Shown here piece after piece: positions 23,501-36,115 of a stretch of DNA of 64,000 nucleotides. The position numbers and the translations under genes were made by a program. Source of the stretch: Alitta virens. Its lineage: Eukaryota > Annelida > Polychaeta > Phyllodocida > Nereididae. The notes beneath the pieces were generated by a model. It was not told where the DNA came from. It searched no databases and saw only the letters and a list, made by a program, of their open reading frames with translations. The stretch's first letter is position 1. Every line of letters starts with the position of its first letter. Location: NCBI GenBank assembly GCA_932294295.1, contig OW028573.1, positions 14,590,155 through 14,654,154 on the forward strand. The letters are read 5' to 3'.

Positions 23501-26500
23501 TGGTCTTCCAATAAGGGCGAAACTTTTTAGAGCCTTCTTTAAATATTAAAAATTTTGTTAAGAACACATGGCTACTGTGAAGTACAGAGCTTTTTCTTAA
23601 TGGTTAAGCCAAAATGGTTACAAATAAGCATAGAAATAAACGCATTGATCCCCATAAATACATATATAGATGAATTATGGTCATAAATAAAAGACATCCT
23701 GTCAGCTTCAAAATATGGTGATTTACTCTTCAGCCATCACCCCAAAGTTTTAATTTTATTAAATGAAGACTTTGATGTAATCATCTTAATGTCTTCTATC
23801 ATTCCTATGATAATTTTGTTCCTTATTTCTCCGTCACCATCATGTCGTCAGGCTGGTTGAAGTATTATTCGCCTATTTATTGATCACGTTTCTATGTAAC
23901 ATGAGCTTACCCAGGTTTGTTTATTTTCAGCTACAAACTGCTCGTCCATACCAACACTACGACACGCAAATACTGACACGGCGTCTGTGGCATATGACAC
24001 AATTGTGACAGTGACCTGCTACATCGGCCATTCCTACCCAGATGGCAGCACTAGTCGCTCTTTCCGGTGTGTTCATCCACCAGCCTGGTCTCCCTCATTC
24101 GTGGACTGCACGCGTATGTAGCACCTTAGTACAGTAAAACCTTAGTACAGTAAAATCTTACTAGATCTATATGTATTACCATTTGGCCAAACAAAAGTCT
24201 GAAATTTAAAGAGGCCTTCAGGTGGGTTGCATAGTTCTCAGGTCCCAAAGTACAAAAATACCAAATCACCTGTTTCACTAACCACGTACACATGGCTTAG
24301 AGTGCCTAGAGTATTAGTGGTTACGCTGTGACTGCTTAAACCTATTAACAATAACAAATAATGTTTCGTGGCAGGAGCACTTTGAAAGGCTGAAAAGTTT
24401 GCATCGTTTGTCAATGTAATTACTTTTCTGCAAGTTTGTTTCACTTTAATTTTGCAATGAAATTTTTGGGCCTGGTCACAATCAGCGTGCAGTGTTATAC
24501 TCAATTATATTGCACTACACATGAATGTGAACATCTTTTGCTTATTCGTAGCACAGGGTACGCTAATTTGATAATACAATGCATTATTGTGGGTTCAAGT
24601 GGGTACGTTACCTGTAAAAGGTAAATTATGATCACAAACATAAAATTATTTTAGCGTTATGTTCGGCCAAATCAACAAATGCATTTTGTGTGCATCGTTT
24701 TTTTATATATTTGAGAGGAAATTATTTAATATATTATTTTTTCCAATTCCTAATAGATGTATGCTTTCTTTTGAAGGCTATTGCATGGGGTTAGCCCTGC
24801 CAATTCGACATGGCAGTTCTGATATTTTTCAAACAATTTTATCATATATTTCTCTTAAGATGGATTACAAACTGAAATATATGTGAAATTAGTGCCTTTG
24901 TATCGCTCATATTGTTATGAAATTTGTCTTCATTTGGAGCAATTTTTCGACAAAATTCAAATTTTATAAAAGAAAAACACACAGGTGAAGAACTCCTAAA
25001 CATTAAGAGAATCAATACAAATTATGTATTTGAGCTTATTCCATCTAGGAAAATAGCAACGGTACGGACACTACAGTTTGCGAATAAACCTCTTAGCAGT
25101 TTCTCTTTTGGAGTGAATGCGAGCAATAGCATAATATTCATCAGAAAGTTTTCAGATGCATCAATCATACATATTGTTGCATATTTTGAGCTTTTTGAAA
25201 GATGTAAATTTGTCTTTACTTCTGCTCAACCTTTATTTGCTGATGTTATTCAACAATGTTTGGTTCCAATTCAGTTATATGAACTTGAATTCTAAAACAG
25301 TTTATGGCTGCCATTGTAAAGTAATGGGATTCTAACTTGCAAAGTGTGGGAATGTAGGAAAAAACATAATTTTTTGTTTTCTATCATTATGATGATGGAT
25401 GCCAAAAACCGAGTTATAAAGTGAAAGCATTATAATTTAAATATATATATTTTTAACATTTTCCCCTTATTATTAAAATTATTTCGTTTATGGCCATGAG
25501 ACACAAAGACACCACTGCATTATTTTAGACATATTATGGCAAAACTTGTATGCCCTAAGTCTTAAAAATTAATTAGGTGCAGTAGTGTCGGAGTTCTGCT
25601 TGACTGCTTCGAAAATCTTAATAGGTCAATATGACTATCAAAAGGCACAACTAGGCCATATAGAAAAATGCAGTATGTAATTTCGTTTCTTATATTCAAA
25701 CAGAATTAATTTGGGAGAAACCTAACAAATTTATGGTTGCTAAATTAGTGAATGTTGCACCTCATAGATATATATATATAGATTTTATTGACATGTAAAA
25801 TATCATAAGTGATACATATGTCATTCAGTTAAAAGATAACATGAAAGAGACATTAATGTAAATACAGAAAGCAATAAAATTTCAATAATCAAGGTTCCAG
25901 CCACCAAGTTAACTTATAATACGTGTTTAAAATCCACATACACAATAGAAAAAAAAAAAATACAAGCCGCTAATAAAAACATTTCACTCTTAAAGTCCAA
26001 AACATGACAAGCACATCATAACTAATAAACTAATAAACTAAATTAATAACTGTGTGGATACAGGAGATGGTTTTCTCTACACATCGGCTTGAAGGAGAAA
26101 CTTTCCTAAACTATTTAATAACTCAGGTTCCTTGTTTGTCATTATTGCTGTAAACTTAGTTATATCATCTAGAGACAAGAAGTTGTTAATAAATTTAGTT
26201 GCATTCAAAAAAAGGTTAACATGGTGTATGTAAACTTGCACAATGCATCTCCTCTTTCGGGATAGCTCTAGATTACTCAAATGCTTATGAAGTCTTTCAA
26301 AGCCACATTTAGTTAGGGGTATAAGCAATTGGGCATTGTGATATTTTTGATCTTATAATGTTTGAATTATTGAGAGGGTTCATGCTGCAGGGCTTGTTCT
26401 GAGTGACACACATCACAAAAGTCAAATTTCTAACTGCTTGCATGGTGTCTCCAGATGCAGAAAGTTTACAAATTAGAGATTTCCTAGTTGCCACAGAAAA

Positions 26501-29500
26501 TATAATATTGACGCAGAATCCTCCTTCAATGTTTTTTATATGTGCATATATATATCATGGTATTAGATGATAATAAGGTTGGTTCCAGTTTTGCTTCAAC
26601 AAGGTCATGAAATTAAAATGGAGAAATATAATGGCATTCCAGAGAGAAAGTTTGAATCTGCAAATAATCTGGAAATAATCACATGATTTTCAGGAGGATT
26701 GACCAGTTAATTAAACAGAAAAGACAGAAAATTGACCAAAGTCCAAAATGGCACTTTTCGCCTCAAAGGTGTAGATGCTCTACCTTCTTATTAAAAATGA
26801 ATCTACTTGCCCTATTTTTGGTGGCAAAGGTCAAGAAAGGTGTCTATAACACATCTGTATGATCAGTGACATAATCTAATGCTTGTATTGCAAAAGCCAA
26901 GGTGAAAATCACCCGAAGGTGTGATAAATGTGCATGTGCTATATTTAGATCAATATTATCTATAATTCTTGGAGAAACAAGAAAATATATTTATAAAGAT
27001 AATTAAGGACTGTTATTACTTTCGTGTGTATGATTGCAGCTGCATTTGATCACTGTTAATTGAGGCAATAACAAAAGAGGTAGCAGTAGCTGCTGGTGCA
27101 AGTATTTATGCCGCACCCTGTGTATATATATATATAGCCTTATTTTTAATATAGCTGATGCTGTATCAAAACTGATGCTGTCACTTTCATTTCTGACTGG
27201 TGCAATCCAACGTTCTCTACTTTTTAATTTTCATATTTTTAAAGTTTTCATTTTAAAAGAGAGCCGATATAGCCTCAAAACAATTAATTTTTGGCAAATT
27301 CTAACCTAATCTTATCTATTCAATCCATTTGAGGAGTTGTTAGACTAGATATGGGAAATGGTCGTGTTTTGGCTAAACAGGCCTCTGAATGGTTTTCTCG
27401 GAGACAGTCTAATAACTACGACAGCATTCATTAAATAATGTTCGCCACTTGACAACTTGGAAATGACGCTAGTGGAAAGCACTTACATAGCCTACTTCCT
27501 TTTTCCTTTATATTTGATTCTAGAACGCTTGACCTCAAAGTTCAACGGAAATTACTAAGCAAGAATACACAAAGAGAACAGTTTGTTTAAGTTAATATAT
27601 TTCCTTTCGTGGCCTTATTGATTCCAAGTGAGCCCTGGCAATTGCTGAGCTATTTTAAGTTCGAGCGTCACACCTTTCAAGAATGCTTACTAGTGCGTCC
27701 CAGTTGCTAGGTTCAATTAAGCTGCACCTGAGCATCTCCATTCCGCATCCACCAAATAAAAATGTTTGTGATAATATGTTCAGCGTGGCATTTAACTCAA
27801 AGCATTCACATAACAACTATATTTAAAACCAGTTAAAAATGAAACTTGGGACAGCTGCCAAGTTCAATATTACAAGTAAGCGAACCGGTTTGCTGATCTG
27901 TTCAATACACGACAGACCAGGTATTTGGTCAGGGTCAATAGATGGAAAGGCCTCAATCACTGTGTTTAACGACGTATAATTATTGTCACAGTCATTCCAT
28001 CATCTGGAGAAAACTGATATTGTCTTCTTGTTTCTTTTTTTTTTCTCATAATTTTATTTTTTATTTTAATTTTTCTGGTGTGATTACGCTTTTACGGTGG
28101 CTGGGAGGGGACATATATATATATATCGACATATATCGTTCCAACGAGACAATATCTTGTCTCAACGAAAAACTATATTGTCCAAACGAGAACAACTTAG
28201 TTTTCATTAGGACAAGATACTTTATCGTTGGAACAAGATATTATTTCGTTAGAACGAGATATGATTTTGTTCAAACGAGATAGTATGTCATTTTAACCAG
28301 ATAGTTTCTCATTAAAATGAGATAATATCTCGTTGGAATGAGATGGTATCTTGATAGAACGATTTACTTTCTCGTTTGAACGAGATATTATGTCGTTGGA
28401 ACGAGATATAAAAAAAAGTCCATGTCCCCTCCCAGCCACCGTACACTTTTATTTGATATCAAATCATGATATTTTTCAATCAACAGTAAGTTGTGACTTG
28501 AAACAGCTGTATCTCTATTATAAATATCTAAGGCAAATGCCTTTGTACCTTGTTACAGCCATGACCTGCCCACAGTCAATGACCTCATTGACACTCAGTT
28601 ACGGGATGACGTCGCAATCAACTTGTGACGTTGGCGAAAGACTTGATGACGGCCGTCACGACGTCACGTCTGTATGTGCAGCGTCACGTCGTTCTACTTA
28701 TGCATCCTCCTGCAAAGGTAAGTGACATAAACCTTGCATGGTGGCTGATTGTGATCATATTTATCTGTTTTAGCCCTTTTTCTTCTCTCATCAAGATTTG
28801 TCATTATTTGTGGCCACGCTGATGAATTCAATATTTATAAAATTATTTTGATATTTTGAAAATTATTATGACGGGGTCTTTTAGGAGAGCTGAGCAATTT
28901 GTTCCTAAAAAGAAATGCTAAATATGGGGATCAATCATTCGAGATTTTCCCAAAAGTTTGTGTATTATAAAAAGTCAGTCTAAATTTTAAATTGTGATAG
29001 GCCTTTACTCATTTATTTAATATTTTGGTATTTTTTATTATTTTTTTGTATGACGAATTTATTATATTGGTATTACCCAGATAACATTCCTAATTCAAAC
29101 GACATCGGCGCAACGTCAGCGACGTCGTTATGATGTACCGACGGTGGCCAAAATTTTAACAACGCAGGCCCAATTTGGCTTGTTATCTGGGTTACCTTCC
29201 AATTTCGTTTTTGAAATTACTTATATTTGCAGCGCTCTTATATCTGTATTTTTAGGTAACCGCTGCCCTCCCCCTCCTTACTATACTAACTCAACATTGG
29301 AGTTCCCCTACTCTGTTGATGAGGCAGGAGTTTCCAAATACCGTTGCATCTTTGGACATCGTTTTGAAGATGGACATGACACAAAAGGCCTTGTGTGTGA
29401 AAAAGGAGCCTGGAAAGGGAGGATCAGCAGCTGCTTGGGTTATTTGTTTACACTTACTTTTGTAACTTTTAAGTTGCTTATTTCATAGACAAATTAAGCA

Positions 29501-32500
29501 TTCAAACATTTTATTCAAATTATTTATTTTGTATTGCACTAATTGCAGGTTACCATGGCAACCCAGTTTAAGCGAGCACTTCTATCCATTTTGTGGATAT
29601 TTTATGGAAGTACAAAATATAAAATGTTTCAATTGAAACTCCATAGCCGTTTCCATGTTGTTAAACAAATTGCAACTTTCAAATGGGACTGGTAGGACTT
29701 ACTTGTTGCCATAGAAACAGATTTTACAAATTTATTCTCAGCGAAAATTTTGGTTCTTTGCAAGTAACCAAAGACCGGTTTCAAAATTAAAAAAAAATAC
29801 AATTGATAAAACACCGCGATTCTATACTTTTCTGAACTCATGAATTTATGTAGGGTTATGATTCAGAATACTTTTCATGGATTTTTGATGGAAATACCTA
29901 CATGCAATTTTTTACGACTCAGTCTATAGTTGTAATTCAAGCAGTAAGATGTTTTACAAATAAGGTGTTTATATTAAGAGTTTCAAAATATGCATATGCT
30001 ACACTGACCTTGGTGGAGTTTAAAATATACATTTCTTTAAAAATTTCAATTTTTAACACATATTCTCGTTTCCATGGAATGAACCATAATTTGATGTGTA
30101 GTTCGATGTATTTGGCCTTATGCCACATCAAAAATCATTACTCTAGCTGAATTTACATGATTGCCAGTTTAGAAGAAAGTTGTTTTAAAAACAAACCAGA
30201 AGAGGCTTACTTGTTGCCATGGAAACCTGTTTTTTAACGTGTTCCACATACATATTGTTTTGGAGTTTATGAATTTTTAAAGCTTATCCTCTTAGGTTCA
30301 ATCTTGGAAAGTTTCACACCTTTGTCCAGCGTGTCACTATATTACAATTTTTTGGCCTTCAGAGCCTCCACTAATGAGACCTCTCCCTAAAATTTTCCCT
30401 GATACAGCCCAAACGTCAAATAATGTTATCCAACAACTGACCAGGCATATAACATTTTCAGTCGTTACTTGTCCGCGTGTGCAAGATGTGAGGAATGCCA
30501 CAGCAAGCACAAACATAGCTCTTTACGGCACCTTGGTGGCATTCCGCTGTAACCAAGGATACCGTTTTCCTGATTTTGCTGACGTTAAAATGGTGGAATG
30601 CATGAGTAATGCACAATGGAATGCCTCTGTTCCAGATTGTCAAGGTAAGACTTTCATACATTTATCAAGCCATTTCATTTCCATGATATGTATACGCACA
30701 TCTTAATGATCTTGCTGTCTTTTTATTGGCTATTAGTTTTTCGAAACTTGTGGGTCTGTGAAATTTCATTTTTTAAGTATTTTGCTTTATTTCAGTGTAG
30801 TAGTTAGAACCAGCAATTATGTATGTAGCATTGCCTACAAGGGCAGACTTGGGAACACTATAGGTGTTAAGAAAAAACTCACTTAGACATTTGGTCTTTT
30901 TTTTAAACGTAGAGATTGTTTGTCCCCCACCTGTGGTCATCCCATCCGCCTCTGTGAGTTTTTCTGGAAGCAGACGCCCTTCCGATGAGGCCACTTACTC
31001 GTGTGATGCTGGCAAACGTTTCATCGATGGACGCAGCAAGGTCAAGGTCACTTGCCAAAACAATGAGCAATGGAGTCCACTCAACAGTGATTGTGCGGGT
31101 AGGTGGGCTTATGGTTTACAGAAAGCAGGGCAAACTGTTGACCTAAATATATGAAAGTGGTGTTTTAATCAATCGATTCACTAATTGTGGCCAAACACAT
31201 TTGTCCCAATAACTAATTGTAAACCACTTAGTGGAGACAAATATGATTCAGATTGAAAGTCATTATCCTTTTTTCGGTCATGGAATAACACAAAATGGAG
31301 AGAAGGTTCAGCAATTAGTCAAATCGTGATTGATGAAAGTATTTCCCCCGTAACAGTAGTCTAAAAAATTGCCCTAACGTTGAAAGGAGAACAAACAGTA
31401 ACATTAATTTTGCATCTTACTACAGTTATCCAGCCATAGTTAATGTATACTTCATCGATGAGCTGCCATTAAAAGTATGCGCCGCAGTGTAGAATGAGCC
31501 ACAATTTCCAAGCAATGTTTAATATGACATATAGACTGGTTTTTTTTACAAGAGGGAATGGCATTTAAAGTCCATATATTACTCAATGCAATTGTAGCTA
31601 AGTGTGAATATTCCGTAAAAACCTCTACGGTTTCATTAATTTATTCTGATTCAAAGGTCGTTGCCAAAGCACTTTCATAACAAAAATTACCATAGTTGCA
31701 AAATTGCAATAGTAACAGCTGTACATACATTTTGCAGAAAACCGATGTGAACCTGTTTTAAAAGTTGCAAACACACTTCCGGCAACAACAAACACGACCT
31801 CTGGTGTTGAAGTCCTTTACCATTGTCTGCCTGGTTACTCGAGAAAGAACTATTTGGAAAACTCGATAGTTTGTTCCTCTGATCTCAAGTGGGTGGGCAG
31901 CATTCAACCATGCACTCGTAAGTTTCCATTAGATAAATAAAACATCAACAGAAGTTATTGCTCATCTAATTGACCTGGAACCATCCTAAGAGTGGAGACT
32001 GATGACAGTATTCACATGACACCAGGTAGTTTAAAGTTAATTAATGATCTGACTGGCCAATCAGATTTACTGTTTGTGTTTGAATAATACCGTTGAAAGC
32101 CCTTGATCTTCCGTCAGTGATTGGCTATAGTCATGCTTCTTTGCATTTCACGTTGTGCACCAAGTCATTAGGTCAGCTGCTTGCAATATATGGGAGATCA
32201 CCTTATGTCCTTATTACTCCTTATACTTTTTGTTCATGGCAAGTTTTCGGTCAATTGTTTTTCAAGTTTTTTGACTATGGAAGTGTAGGTCTGGGCATCA
32301 TATTTGTGGGATTATCCTCTATTGTTTCAAGTATATGTAAGAAATTGTTCTCCTTTGGTGGCGATTACAAGAAACATAATGGAAACATCTTTAATGAGTC
32401 TTTACTCTTAGTTATGTTGGTAAATACTCAAAATAGAAGGGTTTCACTGCCCTTTTTTTTGTATTCCTTGACCATGAAAACCCACATGTAGACACCAAAT

Positions 32501-35500
32501 TCATGGTATTATCTTTATTTGTTGGCGAGATTTGAAAAAAATAAGTATTTCTATTAATGGCGTCCCTAATTTGCATATTATAGATACATTTTTCATCTAA
32601 TAATGAAGAAAAGTGGACAAAAAGGGTTCTAGTAGTGTTTTCAATTACTAATCATGATACTTTAATGAACCACACAAAATCTATAGGTTGAAACTTGAAA
32701 AAAAATTTATCACAAAGTAAAATATGGGTGGCCAGTTTCATATGTAAATTAAGGGGTGAAGGACTAAAAATTTAGCTTGGCAACAGCAAGATTTGAAATC
32801 AGCAGGTCCAAAAACACTGAAAATGGCACCTAATTATTAAGTATTACTGAAGATTTAATTGTTGACCGACAAAAGGAGGCTGTCCTTAATTATGGTATTG
32901 CTAATCAAACATTTCATGCTGTGAACTGCAAATAATTGATGGTTTCATGAGAAGATAAGGAATTAGTCAATGGCTGATCTTCACATAGGTAAAACTGAAA
33001 ATTTTTATACATCAATAATTGATTTATTGCCATGGCAACAATTTAGAACTGGTTGTTGTGGCAACATCGGTAGTTCCATGACACAGACAAATTCAGAAAC
33101 CTGAAAATATGCTTTCTCAGACTGTTGAAAATATACCAAAACTAGCGAGGAATCCATGCAGGGACTTGTTTTTATGATTCCAACCTGCTTGCCATGTATT
33201 CCAGTAATACATATCATACAGAATTATTATTATTATGTATTTACTGCGCCTCATGCTTGAATTAACCTACTGAATAGAACACAATGAAATAATGTTCAGT
33301 TTTATTGTGCAAAATTGACTGATTATGGTCACTGACCTTAGTTTTTACCATTACCCCCTAATCACATGACTGAAATATTCCCGTGGACGTGTGTATATGC
33401 TTAATACAGAAATGTGAAAGCTTAGACCTATGCCGGTCCTGTAGAAATGCATAACAGGCAGCAAAATATAACTTGTGCGTTTCTTGTGCGTAATATAACT
33501 TGTGCGTAATATGACTTAATAGCAGCGGATTTGTTTTTATATTTGCAACACACTTGTCACTTTAAAAAAAATTTGATGAGTATACTGGCCCTGCAAATAT
33601 GCATAACTATCAACAAGCAGGTAGTTTTCTTAGTTTTCTTTATGAAAAAAAACCAGCCATGGATACCACTTGACATTATATACCCATGGTATATTATGAG
33701 AGCATTGCTCATGTTAACATATCTACATAAATTACAAGTCCAGAATAAAATGAGATTATACTCACTTCCATATTGAAAATGGTCTGATTTAGTTTTTACC
33801 ATGACCTAGACCTTCGACACCACAGTCACATGACTAAAATAATTCCATGTATACACCAAATACAGAAATATGAAAGCTTACAGCTATATTGGCCTTGTGA
33901 AATTGCATAACAGGCTGCAAAATCTCGCAAAAGTGAGAACATCGTCATTTTCTTTAGTTTTGTTTACGATGAATCCAGTCTGGTTGCAATGAATACCAGT
34001 TTAAATTATATATGTGGAGCAAGTATCAGACAGCATTAGATTATATTCACTCCTGTAGGGCACAAAATGGTGGCTCATGGGTCATTGACCTTAGTTGTCA
34101 TCATGACTTTGACCTTTGACTTTGATGGTCACATGATTGAAATATTCCTTGATATAAAAAACAAATATATTACAAAATTTAAGACCATGCTGGCCCTGTA
34201 AAAACTACTTATCAGCCACCAAAATCTCTCCAAATTGTCATTCATCTTGATTTTGTTTGTGACGATTCTAGCCTGGTTGCCATGGTTACCAATTCAAACT
34301 ATATTTGTAAAACAAGCTAGGACTACATTACATTTCTCATGAACCAATGTCAAAACCGCCAATCAATGTAGCATTAGGTAGGATAATGTCTTCTTTTACT
34401 GCAAAAATTTACCAGATTTTTGCCTTTAGCCTCACTTTTATCATGATCTTGACCTTTGACCTTAAAGGTCACCCGAAATAAAAAAAAAGTCTGCAAGTAG
34501 GTCATATTAAAAATTACAAATCACAGAAAGCTGTAGGAACAGTGGAAAATCATATCTTGCTTTTTGGGATTTCCCATTTGTCTGTGTTGTAAAGGACATC
34601 AATTCGTTTAGGATCATTTGAACCTGGTTGTCATGGATACCAATACAACCTAAATATCCAGAACAAATTTAGACTATGTCAAGTTACTGATGGATAACTG
34701 TTTGCATGGAAACAGGTATAAAGTGATACGCATAATGAATCTAAAAAATAGTTCTTGTGAAAAAGGGCCAAATTTGTACATTTAACCACCATTCTCACTA
34801 TGACAATGACCTTTGATCTTAAAGGTCACATAACCAACATAAAGCATGTAGTTAAAAGATTTGATTATGTAACTTTGATGGAGTCTGTCAGTGCTAGTGG
34901 TAAAGAAATTTAAAGAAAACTAAAATTTCCTGAAAACCTGGGTTCGTTGCTATGGCAACATATTTCAAGCTATGTTGCCATGGGAAAAAATGGCATCCCC
35001 CGTAGCTTGATAGAGTTACTTCTGAGGATTCCGAAAACTACAAGATTGTGCAGTGCCTATGACTTGTCAAGCAAGCCACTTTTTGTGACATAGTAGCGTA
35101 TACTATTAACGCTGAAAGCATAAAGCCATGCTTTGAGTGAATGATTATTTTATTCTACACCTAAATTGCAACAGCCTTCAATATGAACATGGAAAACCAT
35201 GTGAGTACAATAATACTGATTTTGGTAATTGATATTGGTCAGCTCTGCCAAATGTACAAAAATGGATCAAAAATGGATTAGTCAATATGTTTCTATAAAT
35301 TCACCAAACTCGTTCTAATCCAACCATGATTTTTTTTAATGTATACGGTGTATTAGTAATATAGGGAAAGTGGGCACCATGAGCAACGTTTTACTGTTCG
35401 CATGATATGGCAATTTTATTGTCTTACTGCATTCATCTTACTATAGTTTAACATCATAAGTCTGTTATTTTGAAGTGTTGAATGTATGCATTGTTTATAA

Positions 35501-36084
35501 GAGGGGGAATAGCTTTCTTTATAAATTGTGGTCAAGTTGCTCTTGGTGTGCCGATCCAGCGGTAGCCAAATTAATAGAACAAACACCTGGGTGTTGCCCA
35601 AGGAGGCTTTAGCCTGCTTCAATAGTGGCACTAACTTGGATTGCCAAAGACTAAGAGCAATCAGCAATTAATTATGAACCAGTAAAAGCCCGATCAGTAA
35701 AGAAATGTGTTGAGAAATATTCACATTTCTTATCAAGGGCATGTTGTCATAAGTTGATTTAAGAAATACTTATGAAGTCCATGTAGAACGGGCAGACCTC
35801 AATTCTTCTCTATACACATAGCTTAAAAGGGTACTCAGACTATATTAAAATATCAATTCTAAATGATTATGATAATACTTGTCAGGACCCACGCTGTTAT
35901 GTTTGCAGACAAATACCTGAGCAGACTTCAGAAATAGAGACTCAAGCTAACTAACATACTCCTTTTTTTTCTATCAATTTATTTATTTACTTCTTAAGAT
36001 TATAAGTGGTTTCCATGGAAGTTACCTGCATTGCATCACACACAGTTCACAACTCTGTTATCTATTTATATATACGTAATCTTT

Positions 36085-36115
<31 letters not shown>

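Noticed and set aside
24924..25295. 123-codon frame in the large lectin/sushi intron
   Set aside because: No sushi Cys pattern and no splice sites in the needed phase 1.
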